Origin: an uncultured Bacilli bacterium
GTDB lineage: Bacteria > Bacillota_I > Bacilli_A > RFN20 > CAG-826
Reading direction: 5' to 3'
DNA length: 26,062 nucleotides
Assembly: GCA_944342125.1 (NCBI GenBank)
Contig: CALVMF010000005.1
Location: forward strand, 1 to 26,062
A program made the position numbers and the translations under genes. Shown here in pieces: positions 1-7,494 of the stretch (position 1 is the stretch's first letter; the number at the start of each line of letters is the position of its first letter). Below the pieces are notes generated by a model. That model was not told where the DNA came from. It searched no databases and saw only the letters and a list, made by a program, of their open reading frames with translations.

Positions 1-155
1 TGAGGTGCGATTTTTTCTTTTTCAGCATTAATCTCTTCTTCTTTTAGGAGTTTTTTATGATATTCCTCTCTTTGTCTTGCAAAAAATTTATTTCTTTCAC
101 GTTTAACTTTTTTATCTTTAAGATATTTTTCGATTTTACTAATTAATTCGCTCAT
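1..155 (-). CDS. Unidentified protein, N-terminal 51 codons (cut by window edge)
   Basis: An open frame starts at the ATG at 153-155 and runs off the left edge. It starts 5 nt after the lacI-type stop, and its ribosome binding site (AAAGGAAG) lies inside the last lacI codons, so the two genes are probably co-transcribed and coupled. The visible 51 residues are almost all charged, rich in Lys, Glu and Arg, and predicted helical (begins MSELISKIEKYLKDKK). No domain is recognisable. The two PhnE-like permeases in this window also begin with long basic helical extensions before their first membrane segment, so a membrane protein with such a leader is possible. That is only a resemblance in composition. 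Position suggests a role linked to the maltodextrin operon. Confidence 0.6.
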   Translation of the reverse strand, partial: MSELISKIEKYLKDKKVKRERNKFFARQREEYHKKLLKEEEINAEKEKIAP

Positions 156-160
156 TGTTT

Positions 161-1180
161 TTACTTCCTTTCAAGAAGAGATGATTCTCTTTCTATTAAT
201 CTTGGTAATGTTATATATGTCCTAATTTCTATATTTGGTTCATTGATTTTATCAATTAAGAACCTTGCTGCTGTCATACCTAGTTGATACATATTTATGC
301 TAACTGAGGTTAGTGGCGGCTTAGTATACGTCGCAAATGGATAATCATCAAAAGTAATCACCGCAATATCTTTTGGAACTTTAACATTAAGATCATTTAA
401 GGCTCTTAATACACCAACAGCAATATGATTATTTGCGCAAATTATCGAGTTAAATTTTTTAATATCTTCGGTTTTTGCGAGTTTTATTAGCGATTTATAA
501 CCATCTTGGATCGTTGCATGAGTGTTAACAAACTTATAGTTTTTAACATCTAAGAACTTTTTATCAAAATAATCTAAAACGCCTTTTCTTCTTAAAATAT
601 TCGTATTATCTTCTTCCTCTCCACCAAGATAAATAAAATTTTCATGTTTTATTTTATGAAGATATTCAGCCGCCATCTTTCCACAAAGATAGTTATTATT
701 ATCGACCCAACTTAAATCAGTCTTTTTATTCGACATACCAATCACTAGATGCGGAACATTGTTTTGCAATATGTATTTTTCAAGTTCACTCGTTAAACTC
801 GAAGCATGAATTATAAAACCAGAAATCGTTTTATTTTCAAAAAGTAGCTTAATCATCTTGATATTGTTATTAACTTGTAGAAGGAGCATTAAATACCCAT
901 GAGCTTCTAAAACTTTTTGAATGCCCGACATAATTTCAAACTTATGTGGGTTTTTAAAAGCTCCATCTGGTTCAAAAGAAGTTACGTAAGCGATGATATT
1001 TCCCTTTCCTTTAGCTAGATTTCTTGCTTTGTTATTAGGAACAAAATTAAATTTTTTAATTGCTTCTAAAACCCTGTTTCTAGTTTCTTCTTTAACTTCA
1101 AAAGGCGAATTTAAAACTCGACTTACCGTAGCAGTTGAAACTTTGCAATATTTAGCTATGTCCCTGATAGTTTTTTCCAT
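161..1180 (-). CDS. LacI-family transcriptional regulator of the maltodextrin operon
   Basis: A 339-residue LacI/GalR-family repressor. Residues 4-50 form the helix-turn-helix and hinge (TIRDIAKYCKVSTATVSRVL, then the usual R-N-x-A-R-N-L-A hinge pattern). Residues from about 60 onward are a periplasmic-binding-protein-like effector domain with the family's late PLTSVSINMYQLG segment. Length is normal. The start is supported by AAAGGATAG 5-6 nt upstream. It lies 2 bp after the GH13 gene, in the same operon as the transporter and enzyme. The likely effector is a maltodextrin or maltose, and the likely target is the palindromic operator at 7325-7340, which would make it autoregulatory. A CcpA role is less likely because of the operon location, but CcpA could bind the same site. 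Confidence 0.9.
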   Translation of the reverse strand: MEKTIRDIAKYCKVSTATVSRVLNSPFEVKEETRNRVLEAIKKFNFVPNNKARNLAKGKGNIIAYVTSFEPDGAFKNPHKFEIMSGIQKVLEAHGYLMLLLQVNNNIKMIKLLFENKTISGFIIHASSLTSELEKYILQNNVPHLVIGMSNKKTDLSWVDNNNYLCGKMAAEYLHKIKHENFIYLGGEEEDNTNILRRKGVLDYFDKKFLDVKNYKFVNTHATIQDGYKSLIKLAKTEDIKKFNSIICANNHIAVGVLRALNDLNVKVPKDIAVITFDDYPFATYTKPPLTSVSINMYQLGMTAARFLIDKINEPNIEIRTYITLPRLIERESSLLERK

Positions 1181-1182
1181 GT

Positions 1183-2886
1183 CTATCCTTTTATAATTAT
1201 ATAACCAAAATTAGTTAGAAGCTTTTTAGTAAAATCATAACCATTGCTTGATATTATATCTTCTTTTTTAATATCTATTTTCTTGCCTCTAGAACCAGCA
1301 ACATAAATTGACAATTTTTCTGAATCAACTTCTCTAGTTATTTTTAATAAACCATTATCTAAACTAAAACTAATTTCACCCTTTGTTAAGCATTGATATT
1401 GACTTCTAATTCCATTGATTTCTTTAAAAAACCTTGCAAATCTTGGCTTTTTCTTAAAATTAATTGGATTTCGATATTCGGATTCTTTTAAGCCTTTAAT
1501 AGGAAATTCTTCCCCATAAAGTACACTGATTGCTCCTGGTAAAAAGTACAATAAAGCATATGCACTTTTATATTTTTTACTACTTTCATCAAGTAAAGAA
1601 TAAAGGCGTGGTGTGTCATGAGTGGTCAAAATGTTTAACAAAGAATAATAGTATTGCTCTTTGTTTCTAAAACGCAACCTAGTTAATTGATCTTTAAATT
1701 CGCTAGCATCAATTTTATTTTCAAAAAATAGTAAGACAGCTTTCCTTAATTCATAGTTCATTGCACTATCAAACATTAAACTATTTAACCAATGTTCTGG
1801 ATTTTCCCAAATTTCACCAATTAAAGCAATATCTTTATTTTCTTTTTTAATAGCTCGATTCAAAGCAATCCAAAAATAATCGTTGACTTCATCACTTGTA
1901 TCTAATCTAAATCCATCAACATTAAATTCTTTAATTAAATATAAACAAAGTTTAATGAAATAGTTAATAACTTCTTCGTTATCTGTATTTAACTTCGGCA
2001 TATTTCTTTCATAGCCAAAGCAAGCATATGGAGGAATTTCATCCCAACTTTTAGGTCTATAAATAGGAAATTTTAAATCGTAGAACCAAGATACATATTT
2101 TGAGTTTTCCTGATTTTTAATCACATCGTCAAAGGCAAAAAAGTACCATCCAGAATGATTTAAAACTAAGTCGATAACAACTTTCATTCCTTTTTTATGC
2201 GCGGAGTTTACAAGGTCTTTAAACTCGCTATCTTTTCCAAATAAAGGATCAACCTTAAAATAATCTATAACATCATATTTATGATATTCACCTGCCATAA
2301 AAAGCGGATTAAGGTAAATTCCATTAAATCCTAATTCATTTATGTAGTCTAAACGCTTTTTGATCTCTTTAATTGTTCCGCCGTTTTTATTTTGAATCAC
2401 TACTCCATCAATTAATTCTTTTTTGTTTTTTTGAGCTGAATAAGAAGCAAAACTATCAGGGAAAATGTTATAAAAACGTTCGTTTTCTAACCATTTTGGA
2501 GGATTTCCGATATCTTCTCTTCTAATATAAGGGAATTTATAGAGGTCGTTTCGATTTTTGCTCACTTCTTTATAAAACGAATCGGCATAATATAGATGCT
2601 TTTCATCCTTATAATCGATTAGCTCAAAATAATATACAACTCTAGCAAATGAATTAATTATTCTAGCTTCATAATAATCAAAATTATGGTCTTCGCCCTT
2701 TTTAATCATTTTAATGAAGAAAAATTCTACATTTTCTTTTCGACAGGCAGTGTCTCCATAAGCTAAAACCACTTCTTTTACGCTATTTTTACCAGTTCTT
2801 AATCTAATAACAAGTTCGTTTTCTTTTGTTGCAAAAGCATACTCTGACAAAGGGATATGTAAAATTCCATTTCTATTAAAGATCAT
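1183..2886 (-). CDS. Cytoplasmic GH13 alpha-glucosidase/neopullulanase-type amylase
   Basis: A 567-residue glycoside hydrolase family 13 enzyme. Residues 1-115 are a beta-rich N-terminal domain of the CBM34 kind found in neopullulanases, cyclomaltodextrinases and maltogenic amylases. The barrel starts near residue 137 (RFYNIFPDSF). All four conserved regions are seen: DLVLNH at 239-244, GFRLDTSDEV with nucleophile Asp329, IGEIWE with acid/base Glu358, and HD at 423-424. A short beta domain closes the C terminus. There is no signal peptide, so it should act in the cytoplasm on imported malto-oligosaccharides. The start codon overlaps the upstream permease stop as ATGA, with GGGGGAG as ribosome binding site. 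Subfamily (GH13_20-like) and product spectrum are inferred from the architecture. Confidence 0.92.
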   Translation of the reverse strand: MIFNRNGILHIPLSEYAFATKENELVIRLRTGKNSVKEVVLAYGDTACRKENVEFFFIKMIKKGEDHNFDYYEARIINSFARVVYYFELIDYKDEKHLYYADSFYKEVSKNRNDLYKFPYIRREDIGNPPKWLENERFYNIFPDSFASYSAQKNKKELIDGVVIQNKNGGTIKEIKKRLDYINELGFNGIYLNPLFMAGEYHKYDVIDYFKVDPLFGKDSEFKDLVNSAHKKGMKVVIDLVLNHSGWYFFAFDDVIKNQENSKYVSWFYDLKFPIYRPKSWDEIPPYACFGYERNMPKLNTDNEEVINYFIKLCLYLIKEFNVDGFRLDTSDEVNDYFWIALNRAIKKENKDIALIGEIWENPEHWLNSLMFDSAMNYELRKAVLLFFENKIDASEFKDQLTRLRFRNKEQYYYSLLNILTTHDTPRLYSLLDESSKKYKSAYALLYFLPGAISVLYGEEFPIKGLKESEYRNPINFKKKPRFARFFKEINGIRSQYQCLTKGEISFSLDNGLLKITREVDSEKLSIYVAGSRGKKIDIKKEDIISSNGYDFTKKLLTNFGYIIIKG

Positions 2887-3752
2887 TTTTTAACTCCCCC
2901 TGCACTTAAACCACTCACCATATGTTTTTGAACTAGTAAGAAAATAATTAGTATTGGTAAAGAAGTAATTAAACTTGCTGCTGCAAATAAAGGCCAACTT
3001 CCACTAGTTTCATTTGCTTGTAAGCCATATAAGCCAGCCGCTAAAGTATAATTATCGCTTCCAGTCATAAAGGTAACGCTATAAATATATTCATTCCAAA
3101 CATAAATCAAGACCATAACAGCAGTAACCATAATAGCTGGTTTTGCTAAAGGCATGACAATTGAAGTAATAATTTTACGATTACTAGCTCCATCTATCAT
3201 CGCTGCTTCTTCAATCTCATAAGGAACGGTATCAAAGTAACCCTTTAAATTCCAAAGGCCAAAAATTGCCATTGTTCCAGTATAAATTAGTATTAAGCCA
3301 ATCTTTGAATTAACTAAACCCATGTTTCTCATTAACGCCCAAATAGCAAAAAGCGATAAGGTTGTTGGGAAAGCATTTAAGATAATAAGAATTTTTAATA
3401 ATGTCTTTCTTCCTTTAAAGCGCATTCTTGAAAAAGCATAAGCTGCAGGAATTGAAACCGAAAGAGCTAAAACAACAGTCGAAACCGCTAAAAGTAAGCT
3501 GTTACCAAACCATAAAAGCATATCGTTTTCAGTAAAAAGACGAACATAATTATCAAAAGTAAACTCTTCTGGGAAGAAACTAAAGTTACTGCTTATCAAA
3601 GAATTATTTGCATTAAAAGAGACACTTAAAGCATAAAAAATTGGAATTAATGTTACAATACAAAGAGCGATAAAAAAGACTTGTAGACAAATTTTCTTCG
3701 CAAAACCCACTCTTTTTTTATGTTTTAAGGTTCTCTTTTTATTCTTCTCCAT
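2883..3752 (-). CDS. malG: Maltodextrin-type ABC permease, MalG family
   Basis: A 289-residue CUT1 sugar-transporter permease with about six membrane segments, the first at roughly residues 25-47. The cytoplasmic EAA loop that docks the ATPase is intact (EEAAMIDGASNRKIITSIVMPLAKPA). It pairs with the MalF-type permease just upstream; its start lies 14 bp inside that gene and has an AAAGGAAAAA ribosome binding site. Its TGA stop overlaps the GH13 start, which shows that TGA is read as stop in this organism. The short basic N terminus before the first membrane helix is usual in Gram-positive members. The substrate (malto-oligosaccharide) is inferred from the neighbouring GH13 and starch-binding genes. 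Confidence 0.93.
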   Translation of the reverse strand: MEKNKKRTLKHKKRVGFAKKICLQVFFIALCIVTLIPIFYALSVSFNANNSLISSNFSFFPEEFTFDNYVRLFTENDMLLWFGNSLLLAVSTVVLALSVSIPAAYAFSRMRFKGRKTLLKILIILNAFPTTLSLFAIWALMRNMGLVNSKIGLILIYTGTMAIFGLWNLKGYFDTVPYEIEEAAMIDGASNRKIITSIVMPLAKPAIMVTAVMVLIYVWNEYIYSVTFMTGSDNYTLAAGLYGLQANETSGSWPLFAAASLITSLPILIIFLLVQKHMVSGLSAGGVKK

Positions 3753-4656
3753 AACTATTTTTCCTTTTTACGTTTTGATTAGTTAATGCTGAAAAAATAA
3801 CTAATAAGATAAAAATAATTATACTGACAGCACTTGAATAACCATAATTTGAAGTAATAAATGCATTTTCATATGCATAAGTAATAATTGTTGAAATATT
3901 TGCTCCTGTATTAACAGGTTGCTTTGTTAAAAGATAGATGATGTCAAATTGTTTAAAGGTCGTAAAAGTTGTAATAAGAACAGCAGGTCCAATAATTGGT
4001 TTAATTAATGGAATTGTAATCGAAATATTTTTTCTAAGTCTGCCACATCCTTCAATTTCGGCTGATTCATAAAAAGATCTATCGATTGCTTGAAGCGCTC
4101 CATCAATAATCATGATCATATAAGGAAGCGCTAGCCAAAGGTTAACGACCGTGCAACAAATAAAAGCACTAACTGAATTAGAAAGTAAATCATCAATTAC
4201 GATGCCTAAATCATTGAACCATTTAGTGATTAAACCAAATTGATAATTAAACATACCAGTCTTCCAAAGCAAAATTGAAACATAACCTGGTATTGCCCAT
4301 GGAATCATTAAAAGCGTCTTATAAAATTTCCCAAATTTTAAGAACTTTGAGTTTAAAAGCAAAGCGATACAATAAGCTATCACAAGTTGAATAACCATGT
4401 TAACTAAAGTCCATAAAATGGTTATTCCTAAAGACGTCAAAAAACCACTATCAAAAGAAAATAGTGCAGTTAAATAATTTTGAAAGCCAATAAAAGTAAA
4501 ATCATACCAATGATACAAATTCATATTTGTAAAACTGATATATAGTGTATAAATTATTGGAAAAACAACGATAAGAAATATCAAAAGAAGCGAAAGGCCA
4601 CTATATAAATATGGCCTCGCATTCTTCTTTAGTTTTCTTCTAGCTAACTCGCTCAT
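3739..4656 (-). CDS. malF: Maltodextrin-type ABC permease, MalF family
   Basis: A 305-residue CUT1 permease with six predicted membrane helices and an EAA loop (ESAEIEGCGRLRKNISITIP) followed by the hydrophobic last helices. It is short like other Gram-positive MalF/MdxF proteins and lacks the large periplasmic P2 loop of enterobacterial MalF. The start lies 3 bp after the stop of the solute-binding lipoprotein gene, with only a weak ribosome binding site, so translational coupling is likely. It forms the channel with the MalG-type subunit. No ATP-binding subunit is encoded nearby, so energy probably comes from a shared MsmX-type ATPase elsewhere in the genome. Confidence 0.93.
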   Translation of the reverse strand: MSELARRKLKKNARPYLYSGLSLLLIFLIVVFPIIYTLYISFTNMNLYHWYDFTFIGFQNYLTALFSFDSGFLTSLGITILWTLVNMVIQLVIAYCIALLLNSKFLKFGKFYKTLLMIPWAIPGYVSILLWKTGMFNYQFGLITKWFNDLGIVIDDLLSNSVSAFICCTVVNLWLALPYMIMIIDGALQAIDRSFYESAEIEGCGRLRKNISITIPLIKPIIGPAVLITTFTTFKQFDIIYLLTKQPVNTGANISTIITYAYENAFITSNYGYSSAVSIIIFILLVIFSALTNQNVKRKNSYGEE

Positions 4657-4659
4657 AAC

Positions 4660-5874
4660 TTATCTCATATTAGCGATTAAGGTTTCAGCTTCTTTTTGCG
4701 CTTCGTTACAGGCCGATTCAACATCAGCATCATTCATGTTAATTTCAGTAAGTAAATTTCCTAAAACTGTCCACATAACATCCATTTCTGGCATTGAAGG
4801 CATAACTGTTGCGCTCTCTGCCGACATTTTAATTGCGTTAACTAATTCATTATTTTTGATTTCATCTAACTCATAAGATTCGTTATTAGCTGGAGCACAT
4901 CCTGAAAGTAAGGCTAAATCTGCACCAACTTGAGGATCAATTAAAGCTTCTAAAAAGTCTGATATCAACTCTTTTCTAGAAGGATCTTCGACTGCAACCT
5001 TTAAAACTTGAATTCCTTGAACTCCACAAAATGGAGAAACTCTCTTATTTGTTTCTGGAATTAAAGGCATCTCAGCAAATCCTAAATCGATATTATTTTC
5101 TTTAGCGCTTGTAACTAACCAAGGACCAGCAAATATCGAATCAGCGCTTTTTTCGGTAAAAAGCGTATTAACAGTTGCATAATCTTGGGTTCCTTTAGGC
5201 ATATATTCAATGAATTTTTTATGATATTTTAAAGCTTCAATTGTTTTTGGATCGTTTAACCCTGGGGTTCCATTATCATGTAAAATCACTCCACCAAATC
5301 CATTAATCCATCCTGCACTATAATAGGCAGTTGAATGTTGCTCAACAAAACCATATCTTCTACCAGAATAATTTTCTTGCATGTATGTGTATAATTCTTC
5401 GGTAGTTTCTGGTACTTCATCTTCCTTCATCTTTTCTTTGTTATACATAAATAACAAAGTTTCATAATATAAAGGAACGCCTAATAAGCGGTCGTTATAA
5501 GAAAGGGAAGATATTGTTAAATCGTTATAATTATCAAGTAACGATAAATCAATAATATTTTCCATTGGCTCTAAAATGCCAATTGTATCGAATAGACCTA
5601 TCTTGTCATGCGCAAATATATACATATCTGGCGCACTGCTAGGATCATTTCCTACAAGTTTGAGCGTTTCCGTTAGATTTTCTTTTCGAATAAATTCAAA
5701 TTCGACATCTGGGAGTTTAGAAGAAATAGCATCTGATAAAACATCAATAACGCCTTCTTCTTTATCGTGCCAAATAACAAGTGGACCATCTTTTTTTCTA
5801 TTTCCACAACTTGTACCTAATAACGATACTAAACAAGCCCCTACCAATGATATTACTTTAATGCTATTCTTCAT
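4660..5874 (-). CDS. malE: Maltodextrin-binding lipoprotein, extracellular solute-binding family 1
   Basis: A 404-residue substrate-binding lipoprotein. A signal peptide precedes Cys23 in the lipobox region (SLLGTSCGN); Gly at -3 is less usual than Leu, but a short Arg/Lys-rich tether follows as expected. An alternative Cys14 (VGAC) would leave too short a hydrophobic core. The mature part is a typical MalE-like protein: early beta strand PLVIWHDKEEG, a VPLYYETLLFMYNK segment, and the FAGPWLV motif near the middle. The ribosome binding site is GCGGAGA. It sits between the surface starch-binding gene (21-bp gap) and the permeases, so it should hand malto-oligosaccharides to the MalFG channel at the membrane surface. 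Confidence 0.92.
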   Translation of the reverse strand: MKNSIKVISLVGACLVSLLGTSCGNRKKDGPLVIWHDKEEGVIDVLSDAISSKLPDVEFEFIRKENLTETLKLVGNDPSSAPDMYIFAHDKIGLFDTIGILEPMENIIDLSLLDNYNDLTISSLSYNDRLLGVPLYYETLLFMYNKEKMKEDEVPETTEELYTYMQENYSGRRYGFVEQHSTAYYSAGWINGFGGVILHDNGTPGLNDPKTIEALKYHKKFIEYMPKGTQDYATVNTLFTEKSADSIFAGPWLVTSAKENNIDLGFAEMPLIPETNKRVSPFCGVQGIQVLKVAVEDPSRKELISDFLEALIDPQVGADLALLSGCAPANNESYELDEIKNNELVNAIKMSAESATVMPSMPEMDVMWTVLGNLLTEINMNDADVESACNEAQKEAETLIANMR

Positions 5875-5895
5875 AATTTTCTCCGCAAAAGTTAA

Positions 5896-7260
5896 CTATT
5901 TTTTACTTTTTTTAATGAAATGATAAGCTAACCAGCCACCAACTCCAACAAGAGCAACTGCTCCAATTACAATTAAAGCGATGCCCCATCCTGGTAAACC
6001 TTGACCATCTTCTGCCTTATCATCAGTTTCAGTATCTGTGCTTGGTTTATCTTCATCAGGATCACTAACATCTGGGTCTTCATCGTCTGGAGTAACAGGC
6101 GTTTCAGTGCTTGAAGGTTCTTCATAATATACTTCAGCATTATATTTGCCATCAGTATTTTTATCAGTTAAAACGATCCAAGCTTCTTTAGCTTCAACGC
6201 CTTCAATATCGACAGTTTGTAAACCTGTAGCTTGATTTTGGTTGATAATAATTGTGTCGCAGAAATTTGCAATACTTTCATAAGTCCACCACTCACCATC
6301 TTCATCAAGAGTCATTTCTTCACCTGGCCAATTTGCAAATTGTGGTGTACCACCAACACGCTTAAAAGCCCAAATACCAACTTCTGTCCAATCTTCTGGT
6401 ACTTTAGCATGTATTGGTCTACTTTCATCTTCAGGAGCAGGTTTTTCATAAACTATGCTTGCTTTATATTTCCCATTGGCATCTTTTTCGTCAATAACTT
6501 GAACAAAGAAAGGATTGCCTTCAATTGTTACGACTTGTGACTCTTTTAAGCTATCCTCTTCGCCATTAGAAATAGAAACTTTATCGTATTTACCTTCGAT
6601 TAAAGTAAAGTGCCATAACATATCACTTTGAAGTTCCATCGTAACAGTTTTTGTAGCTTCAGGATCGCTACTTGAAGTAAATGTTGCAACTGCATCATCC
6701 CAATCGTTTGGTATCGAAGCAAAAGCTAATCTTTCTTTTAAATCTACTGGTAATTCACCACTTGTTTTCTTTTCAGTCGTAGGCTCAGCCATGTGATAGG
6801 TAGTCTTTGGATTGCCATCGGCATCAGTACCTTCTTTAGATGTAATTCCGTCTATCCAAATATTTTTACCTATCATTTCAGTTGGAATAGGATCACCATC
6901 TGTTTGAATTATTTTTCCAGCTTCATCTGTATAATTGAAAATGAGCCTATCAACATAACTAGGAACATAGGCATAATACCAACCATCATTACTAGTATCT
7001 TCTTTCATTGGTAATCCTGGCCAACCATAATCGCTATATGGATTTTTCCCACCTTCTTTCCAAGGCCAAATGTTTGGCGTTGACCATGTTTCTGGAGCAC
7101 GGAAATATACTAAGAAATTTGATTCAGCTGTAACTTCTTCTGCTCTTAAAACAGTTTTTTCTTTAACTACTCTATCATTATTTTCATCACTATTATAAAT
7201 ATGTGATGTGCTAACTAAAGCAACTAAAGCTAGAGGAGCTATTAAAAGTAATTTTTTCAT
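5896..7260 (-). CDS. Membrane-anchored surface starch-binding protein with three CBM26-like modules
   Basis: A 454-residue exported protein without a catalytic domain. A signal peptide covers about residues 1-20. Three beta modules follow, at about 48-160, 176-275 and 283-382. Modules 1 and 3 carry the aromatic pattern of CBM26-type starch-binding domains: an early Trp, then GWPG or NWPG (Trp80, Trp311), then WYYAY or EWWTY, then a strand with IFN or IIN and Gln-Thr. Module 2 is degenerate and lacks the WPG motif. Each module ends in a related Asp/Asn-Gly turn plus Tyr strand. An acidic Pro/Asp/Glu/Thr linker (385-420) leads to one membrane helix (425-447) and a KKSKK tail. As first gene of the operon it probably holds starch or dextrins at the surface for the adjacent ABC importer. 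The ribosome binding site is AGGGAG. Confidence 0.85.
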   Translation of the reverse strand: MKKLLLIAPLALVALVSTSHIYNSDENNDRVVKEKTVLRAEEVTAESNFLVYFRAPETWSTPNIWPWKEGGKNPYSDYGWPGLPMKEDTSNDGWYYAYVPSYVDRLIFNYTDEAGKIIQTDGDPIPTEMIGKNIWIDGITSKEGTDADGNPKTTYHMAEPTTEKKTSGELPVDLKERLAFASIPNDWDDAVATFTSSSDPEATKTVTMELQSDMLWHFTLIEGKYDKVSISNGEEDSLKESQVVTIEGNPFFVQVIDEKDANGKYKASIVYEKPAPEDESRPIHAKVPEDWTEVGIWAFKRVGGTPQFANWPGEEMTLDEDGEWWTYESIANFCDTIIINQNQATGLQTVDIEGVEAKEAWIVLTDKNTDGKYNAEVYYEEPSSTETPVTPDDEDPDVSDPDEDKPSTDTETDDKAEDGQGLPGWGIALIVIGAVALVGVGGWLAYHFIKKSKK

Positions 7261-7324
7261 TTTGTTTTCTCCCTTTATTTGCTTTCAGTTTAAGTAAATA
7301 AAAATAGAAACTCTATAAATTAAA

Positions 7325-7340
7325 ATGTAACCGCTTACAT
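7325..7340. promoter_or_regulatory. LacI/CcpA-type operator over the transcription start
   Basis: A perfect 16-bp palindrome ATGTAACCGCTTACAT with the central CG typical of LacI-family operators. The inner 14 bp match the catabolite-responsive element pattern TGWNANCGNTNWCA exactly. It covers the predicted start site, a position suited to repression. The ligand could be the LacI-family protein encoded in the operon, CcpA, or both. Confidence 0.75.
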
Positions 7341-7345
7341 TCAAT

Positions 7346-7375
7346 ATTTTACGATAACTATCGTATTTTTTTCAA
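7346..7375 (-). promoter_or_regulatory. Promoter of the maltodextrin operon
   Basis: Read on the minus strand there is a -35 TTGAAA (7370-7375), an 18-nt spacer and a -10 TAAAAT (7346-7351), fitting a primary sigma factor promoter. The predicted start is near 7339, giving a leader of about 79 nt to the starch-binding gene. Confidence 0.7.
7350..7365. promoter_or_regulatory. Second 16-bp palindrome in the promoter spacer
   Basis: The palindrome TACGATAACTATCGTA (6-bp arms, 4-bp centre) fills most of the spacer and touches the -10 box. It lacks the central CG of the neighbouring operator, so it probably binds a different regulator if it is functional. Confidence 0.45.
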
Positions 7376-7437
7376 CGCGTAAAATTAAAAAATAGATTTA
7401 ATTTACATTAATTTTCGAGATTTTTAATCAACAATAT

Positions 7438-7464
7438 AAAAAGGAACCCGAATTGAGTTCCTTT
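7438..7464 (-). terminator. Intrinsic terminator after tuf
   Basis: An 8-bp stem (AAAGGAAC with GTTCCTTT, arms 7440-7447 and 7457-7464) with a 9-nt loop, followed on the minus strand by a T-rich tail (TTTTTATATT). It lies about 30 bp after the tuf stop and insulates the maltodextrin promoter from str operon read-through. Confidence 0.8.
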
Positions 7465-7494
7465 AATAGATAATCAAATTTATTAAATATTCGA

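Noticed and set aside
2883..2886. Mycoplasma-type genetic code (TGA as Trp)
   Set aside because: The malG-type gene ends in TGA overlapping the next ATG, and Trp codons in the conserved proteins are TGG, so the standard bacterial code applies.
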